Shown here: piece after piece, positions 6,693 to 9,143 of the stretch
How the letters are laid out: each line of letters starts with the position of its first letter
Position numbering within the stretch: position 1 is the stretch's first letter
Origin: Candidatus Competibacteraceae bacterium
GTDB lineage: Bacteria > Pseudomonadota > Gammaproteobacteria > Competibacterales > Competibacteraceae
DNA: 9,143 nucleotides
Assembly (NCBI GenBank): GCA_003527885.1
Contig: DPWB01000384.1
Span: 1 to 9,143, forward strand
Direction of reading: 5' to 3'
Program-made: the position numbers and the translations under genes
The notes under the pieces: model-generated
What the model saw: the letters and a program-made list of their open reading frames with translations, nothing else
Database searches by the model: none
Told to the model about the DNA's origin: nothing

Positions 6693-8457
6693 GAGCGGCC
6701 TCCGGGCGGCGACGCGCCAACGATACGGTAAAAATGCCCCACGGGTCGGTTTCTTGCGCCACCTTTTCGAAACCGGCGGCGGCGACCAGTTGATCCATTT
6801 CCTGCTGGCTGCGCCGCCGCATCACCCACGGTTTGCCGTCCCGATGGCTGGTCAACACCCGCGCGATGAAATCGATCTGCGGATGCCAGGGTTGACCGGT
6901 GTAGATCAGATAACCGCCAGGGGTCACCGCCTCGGCCAAACCGGCCAACGACGCCCGCACCGGCTCATTGTCGGGGAACAGTTCGTAAAGCCCGGAGACG
7001 ATGCCGACCGTGGCGCCGCGCGGCAGCGCGGCGAGGCTGGCCGGATCGAAGGCGTCGCCGCGCTCGAACTCAAAGCGCCGTTCAAGACGGTAATCCGCGA
7101 TGAGCCGCTGTCCCGCTTCGACATTGGCGGGACTGAAATCCCGTAGCACGCCAGTTGCCGGAATTTCGGCTTGCTCGCGCACGGCGTCCAGCACGTAGCG
7201 GCCGTGCCCGGCGGCGATATCGACGATCCGCACGGGTTCGCCAGCCGCGTGGAGCTCGGCCATCGCCCGCCGCAACAGCTTTTCCAGATGAATCTTGCGC
7301 GAGCGAATCCCTTGCCAGCCGATAGCGTTCAAGTAATTGCGGTCGATCAGCCGGCCCAGCCCAGTAAATCCTTGGGCCTGATTGCGATAGACGTAATCCA
7401 GCGTCGCGCCGGAATCGAAGCCGGCGGCGACGCCGAGCCGGATTCCTCGACTCAAGCGCGATCCGACGGCGGTAAGGAAAAACCGGGCCAACCCATAACC
7501 GAGCCGCTGGCGCGACAGCGCGGGCAAGGGGTTCGCCAGCCGTTCGTACTCGCGCTGGGTCGCGCTGTTGCGGTCGGCGTCCAGCAAACACGGCTCGCCG
7601 TGAGAACGGGCAAAAGCCTCTTGAATGAAGCGGCGGGCATCCTTCAGCGGTAGCTGATTGTCCCGTTCGTTGAAGGTGTCGTGGAAGAAGCCCGGATAAA
7701 CGTGCATCTCCTTGACCGCCGAACCCAGCCCCTCGAAAAACCGCTGCTGGATTCCCTGATCGACCACCCAATCCGCTCCCGAAGTCAACAGCAGGGTCGG
7801 CACGGTGATCGCCGCCGCATCGCTCGCCAGTTTTCGGCCGGCGTCGTGCAGAGCGACCAGGAGCTTGACCGCGATGCGGCGGGTAATTAGCGGATCGTTG
7901 TTGTAGCTGGCGATCTTGGCCGGATCGTGGCTGAGCAACCGGCCTTTCACGTAACTGTTGACGTAGGATTCCGGCTTGAATTTCAGCAGCAGCCGCAACG
8001 CGGGGACGGCGAAAGGAACGTACAGTCGCACCCGCAACGCCGGACTGCCGAGCACCAGGGCGCGGATTTTCGGCGCGTAATCGTGGACCCAAGTCGCCGC
8101 CAGCACGCTGCCGACACTGTGGGCGAACACCACGATGTTTTCGACGGGAATGCCATATTGCCGGGAAACGTGGCCGACGAAGGCATCGATATCGCGCACC
8201 AGCACGCCGAGGTTTTCCGCGTGACCGCGCTCGCCGGGACTGCGGCCATGACCGCGCGCATCCCAGGCAAACAGGGCGAAATCGGGCAAATCCAGCTTGT
8301 CCACCGCATCCTGCCAGCGCCCGGAATGCTCGTGGCCGCGATGGAACAAGATCACCGCCCGATCCGTATTTGGTTGGGGCAGCCATGCCCGGTAGAACAA
8401 TTCGACGCCATCCCAGCTCCGAAAACTCTGCTCGCTCGCTTCACGACCCGGATTCAT
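6685..8457 (-). CDS. ynbC: Bifunctional alpha/beta hydrolase-SAM methyltransferase, YnbC-like
   Basis: This is a 590-residue fusion. Residues about 1-285 form a serine alpha/beta hydrolase of the monoacylglycerol-lipase/S33 type: HRGHEHSGR (39-47), WDARGHGRS (65-73), nucleophile elbow AHSVG with Ser114, acid candidate Asp229 and base His259. Residues about 330-585 form a class I SAM methyltransferase with motif I VDIAAGHGR (412-420), an aspartate in RDFSPAN (439-445) and RGDAFD (466-471); this resembles Methyltransf_20. No signal peptide or clear membrane span is seen. The ATG at 8457 has a strong GGAGAG site 5 bases upstream, preferred over the in-frame ATG at 8586, which would lie upstream of the predicted promoter. 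Length closely matches E. coli YnbC (585). It is the first gene of the operon. Likely role is deacylating and/or methylating a lipid intermediate; the substrate is unknown. Confidence 0.9.
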   Translation of the reverse strand: MNPGREASEQSFRSWDGVELFYRAWLPQPNTDRAVILFHRGHEHSGRWQDAVDKLDLPDFALFAWDARGHGRSPGERGHAENLGVLVRDIDAFVGHVSRQYGIPVENIVVFAHSVGSVLAATWVHDYAPKIRALVLGSPALRVRLYVPFAVPALRLLLKFKPESYVNSYVKGRLLSHDPAKIASYNNDPLITRRIAVKLLVALHDAGRKLASDAAAITVPTLLLTSGADWVVDQGIQQRFFEGLGSAVKEMHVYPGFFHDTFNERDNQLPLKDARRFIQEAFARSHGEPCLLDADRNSATQREYERLANPLPALSRQRLGYGLARFFLTAVGSRLSRGIRLGVAAGFDSGATLDYVYRNQAQGFTGLGRLIDRNYLNAIGWQGIRSRKIHLEKLLRRAMAELHAAGEPVRIVDIAAGHGRYVLDAVREQAEIPATGVLRDFSPANVEAGQRLIADYRLERRFEFERGDAFDPASLAALPRGATVGIVSGLYELFPDNEPVRASLAGLAEAVTPGGYLIYTGQPWHPQIDFIARVLTSHRDGKPWVMRRRSQQEMDQLVAAAGFEKVAQETDPWGIFTVSLARRRPEAAHG

Positions 8458-8462
8458 CTGAT

Positions 8463-8468
8463 CTCTCC
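8463..8468 (-). promoter_or_regulatory. Ribosome-binding site of the ynbC-like gene
   Basis: GGAGAG on the minus strand lies 5 bases before the ATG at 8457. It is the strongest Shine-Dalgarno match in the operon and decides the start against the in-frame upstream ATG at 8586. Confidence 0.75.
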
Positions 8469-8492
8469 ATAAAAGGTTGCAAGCTCTCCTTA

Positions 8493-8507
8493 TCAAGCCG
8501 TGTGCCA
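8493..8507 (-). promoter_or_regulatory. Sigma-54 (-24/-12) promoter of the lipid operon
   Basis: The minus strand reads TGGCACACGGCTTGA. Against the sigma-54 consensus TGGCAC-N5-TTGC it has a perfect -24 element (TGGCAC, 8502-8507), the exact 5-base spacer, and TTGA instead of TTGC at -12 (8493-8496). The predicted start is near 8481, leaving a 24-base leader that contains the GGAGAG ribosome-binding site. The mismatch at the -12 C is a real weakness, because that position is usually well conserved. The call is strengthened by the divergent sigma-54 activator gene at 8644. Confidence 0.7.
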
Positions 8508-8532
8508 GCCGCGAACTACAGCCAAGTCGCTG

Positions 8533-8562
8533 TTGTAAGGCGCTTATATTTTGGGCTATAAA
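8533..8562 (+). promoter_or_regulatory. Sigma-70-type promoter for the divergent activator
   Basis: TTGTAA (8533-8538) and TATAAA (8557-8562) are separated by 18 bases on the plus strand, an acceptable -35/-10 pair. Transcription would begin near 8569, leaving a leader of about 75 bases before the preferred ATG at 8644. The -10 element sits inside the imperfect palindrome at 8551-8567, so a protein bound there could repress it. Confidence 0.45.
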
Positions 8563-8567
8563 CCCAA
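8551..8567. repeat. Imperfect palindrome TTGGG-N7-CCCAA
   Basis: The 5-base arms TTGGG (8551-8555) and CCCAA (8563-8567) surround a 7-base AT-rich centre. The site overlaps the predicted -10 of the activator promoter and is centred about 78 bases upstream of the predicted sigma-54 start. It could be an operator, but a match this short can arise by chance. Confidence 0.4.
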
Positions 8568-8583
8568 TCTCACCAGGACAGTA

Positions 8584-8616
8584 CATTTTATGCGGGCTGG
8601 TCAGGCATTTTATGCC
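8584..8616. repeat. Paired enhancer-like repeats CATTTTATGC, 22 bases apart
   Basis: CATTTTATGC occurs at 8584-8593 and again at 8606-8615, exactly 22 bases (about two helical turns) apart, and similarity continues to the right (GGGCTGG versus CGGTCTGG). The second copy is the core of a perfect 13-base palindrome GGCAT-TTT-ATGCC (8604-8616); the first is CAT-TTT-ATG. The centres lie about 107 and 129 bases upstream of the predicted sigma-54 start, the usual distance for enhancer sites bound by sigma-54 activators. They fall in the leader of the activator gene, allowing autoregulation. Confidence 0.5.
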
Positions 8617-8643
8617 GGTCTGGCTGGAGCGGGAGAACGTTGG

Positions 8644-9143
8644 ATGGCAGGCACTCGACTACATCTGGACCCCGATGACCGGCAATTTCTGGCGGCCGCT
8701 TCCGCCTTGATCATGGCGAATCCGTTCGAGGTCAGCCGGCAACAAGTCGCGGCGCTGGTGCCAGCGTCGGCTTTGGCCGTTTCCGACGGCCACCATGCGT
8801 TGACCGCCCTATTCCCCGTGCTGGCGGCGCGGCTCGACCGCCTGACCCACCGCAACGCCGGCAGTCTGGCCCAATACGCGGGCGAGGAACGGCAATGGCT
8901 GGCCGACGCCCGCTTGTTCTGGGGCTACCACCGTTTTTTGCCGGAACTGGATCGCTTGATCGAACGGGAACTGGCCCAACCGCGCCAACCCGTTGCGATT
9001 CCATTCGCCGATGAAGCGCTGGCATTGTTGCGGGAACAGGGCTTCAATCAAGCCGAAGCCGTGCGCTACTTCGGGCTGTTTTATCAGCTACGGCGGGCTT
9101 ACACCTTCATCGATAGCGCGCTGATCGGTTCCAGCCCCTGTAT
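8644..9143 (+). CDS. Sigma-54-dependent transcriptional activator, N-terminal part (cut by window end)
   Basis: The frame stays open from 8644 to the right edge, 166 complete codons. The N-terminal region (about 1-150) looks helical and soluble and is not an obvious receiver, GAF or PAS domain; I do not recognise it. The last visible residues, FIDSALIGSSPC (155-166), match the IGxSxxM block that typically opens the AAA+ domain of sigma-54 activators (NtrC/Fis type), and the final partial codon AT is compatible with the methionine. The ATG at 8644 has GGAG 8 bases upstream. An in-frame ATG at 8590 would add 18 residues but lies inside the enhancer-like repeat. It is divergent from the lipid operon, whose predicted promoter is of the sigma-54 type, so it is probably the local regulator. 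The ATPase and DNA-binding domains lie outside the window. Confidence 0.75.
   Translation, partial: MAGTRLHLDPDDRQFLAAASALIMANPFEVSRQQVAALVPASALAVSDGHHALTALFPVLAARLDRLTHRNAGSLAQYAGEERQWLADARLFWGYHRFLPELDRLIERELAQPRQPVAIPFADEALALLREQGFNQAEAVRYFGLFYQLRRAYTFIDSALIGSSPC

Noticed and set aside
8444..8470. Tiny minus-strand leader ORF starting at ATG 8470 (about 9 codons).
   Set aside because: Its start overlaps the ribosome-binding site of the ynbC-like gene and no ribosome-binding site precedes it within the short predicted leader.
8536..8548. Possible IHF site between promoter and enhancer repeats.
   Set aside because: The best alignment to the IHF consensus has two mismatches in its conserved half and would be found often in any AT-rich spacer.
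8458..8586. Extension of the hydrolase-methyltransferase to an ATG at 8586.
   Set aside because: It would start upstream of the predicted sigma-54 promoter, the added 43 residues show no family resemblance, and the GGAGAG site sits directly before the ATG at 8457.
8590..8643. Alternative ATG at 8590 for the sigma-54 activator (18 extra residues).
   Set aside because: It is possible, with AGGA about 11 bases upstream, but ATG 8644 has a better-spaced GGAG site and the 8590 ATG lies inside the CATTTTATGC repeat. Kept as an alternative only.
1..9143. tRNA, rRNA, CRISPR array, insertion sequence or phage genes.
   Set aside because: None seen: no repeat-spacer pattern, transposase motifs, terminal inverted repeats or RNA gene signatures. 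The Tn5 mosaic-end match at bases 12-33 is part of the sequencing adapter.

Overview
The window is GC-rich chromosomal DNA, almost certainly from a gammaproteobacterium. The evidence is a typical proteobacterial GyrA N-terminus, a sigma-54 regulatory unit, and an operon whose gene content and protein lengths match the E. coli ynbABCD set. I cannot name the genus. The first 33 bases are not genomic: they match an Illumina Nextera adapter, so this is the ragged end of an assembled contig.

Layout. All genes from 34 to 8457 lie on the minus strand, so the order of transcription runs from high to low coordinates. First comes a hydrolase-methyltransferase fusion (YnbC-like, 8457-6685). It is followed by a PAP2/dual-specificity phosphatase fusion (YnbD-like, 6692-5349), a CDP-alcohol phosphatidyltransferase (YnbA-like, 5352-4750), a CDP-diglyceride synthase (YnbB/CdsA-like, 4753-3824) and a PlsC-type acyltransferase (3808-3191). 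After a 63-base gap come two adjacent membrane-associated GTPases (3127-1913 and 1916-375), which overlap by 4 bases. A 151-base spacer with an extended -10 promoter precedes the truncated gyrA start (223-34). On the plus strand, divergent from the lipid operon, the first 166 codons of a sigma-54-type transcriptional activator run off the right edge (8644-9143).

How it fits together. The five lipid genes form a nearly complete phospholipid branch: PlsC makes phosphatidic acid, the CdsA homologue activates it to CDP-diacylglycerol, the CDP-alcohol phosphatidyltransferase transfers the phosphatidyl group to an alcohol or alcohol phosphate, the phosphatase can remove a phosphate, and the hydrolase-methyltransferase could trim or methylate the product. 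Four of the genes are joined by stop/start overlaps (8, 4 and 4 bases), implying translational coupling. The head group is unknown.

The most interesting signal is regulatory. A near-consensus sigma-54 (-24/-12) promoter lies at 8493-8507, 24 bases from the predicted transcription start to the ynbC-like start codon. Upstream of it are two copies of CATTTTATGC exactly 22 bases apart, suited to enhancer sites, and then the divergent sigma-54 activator gene itself. This predicts a self-contained, signal-inducible lipid-modification system: activator, enhancer, sigma-54 promoter and lipid operon.
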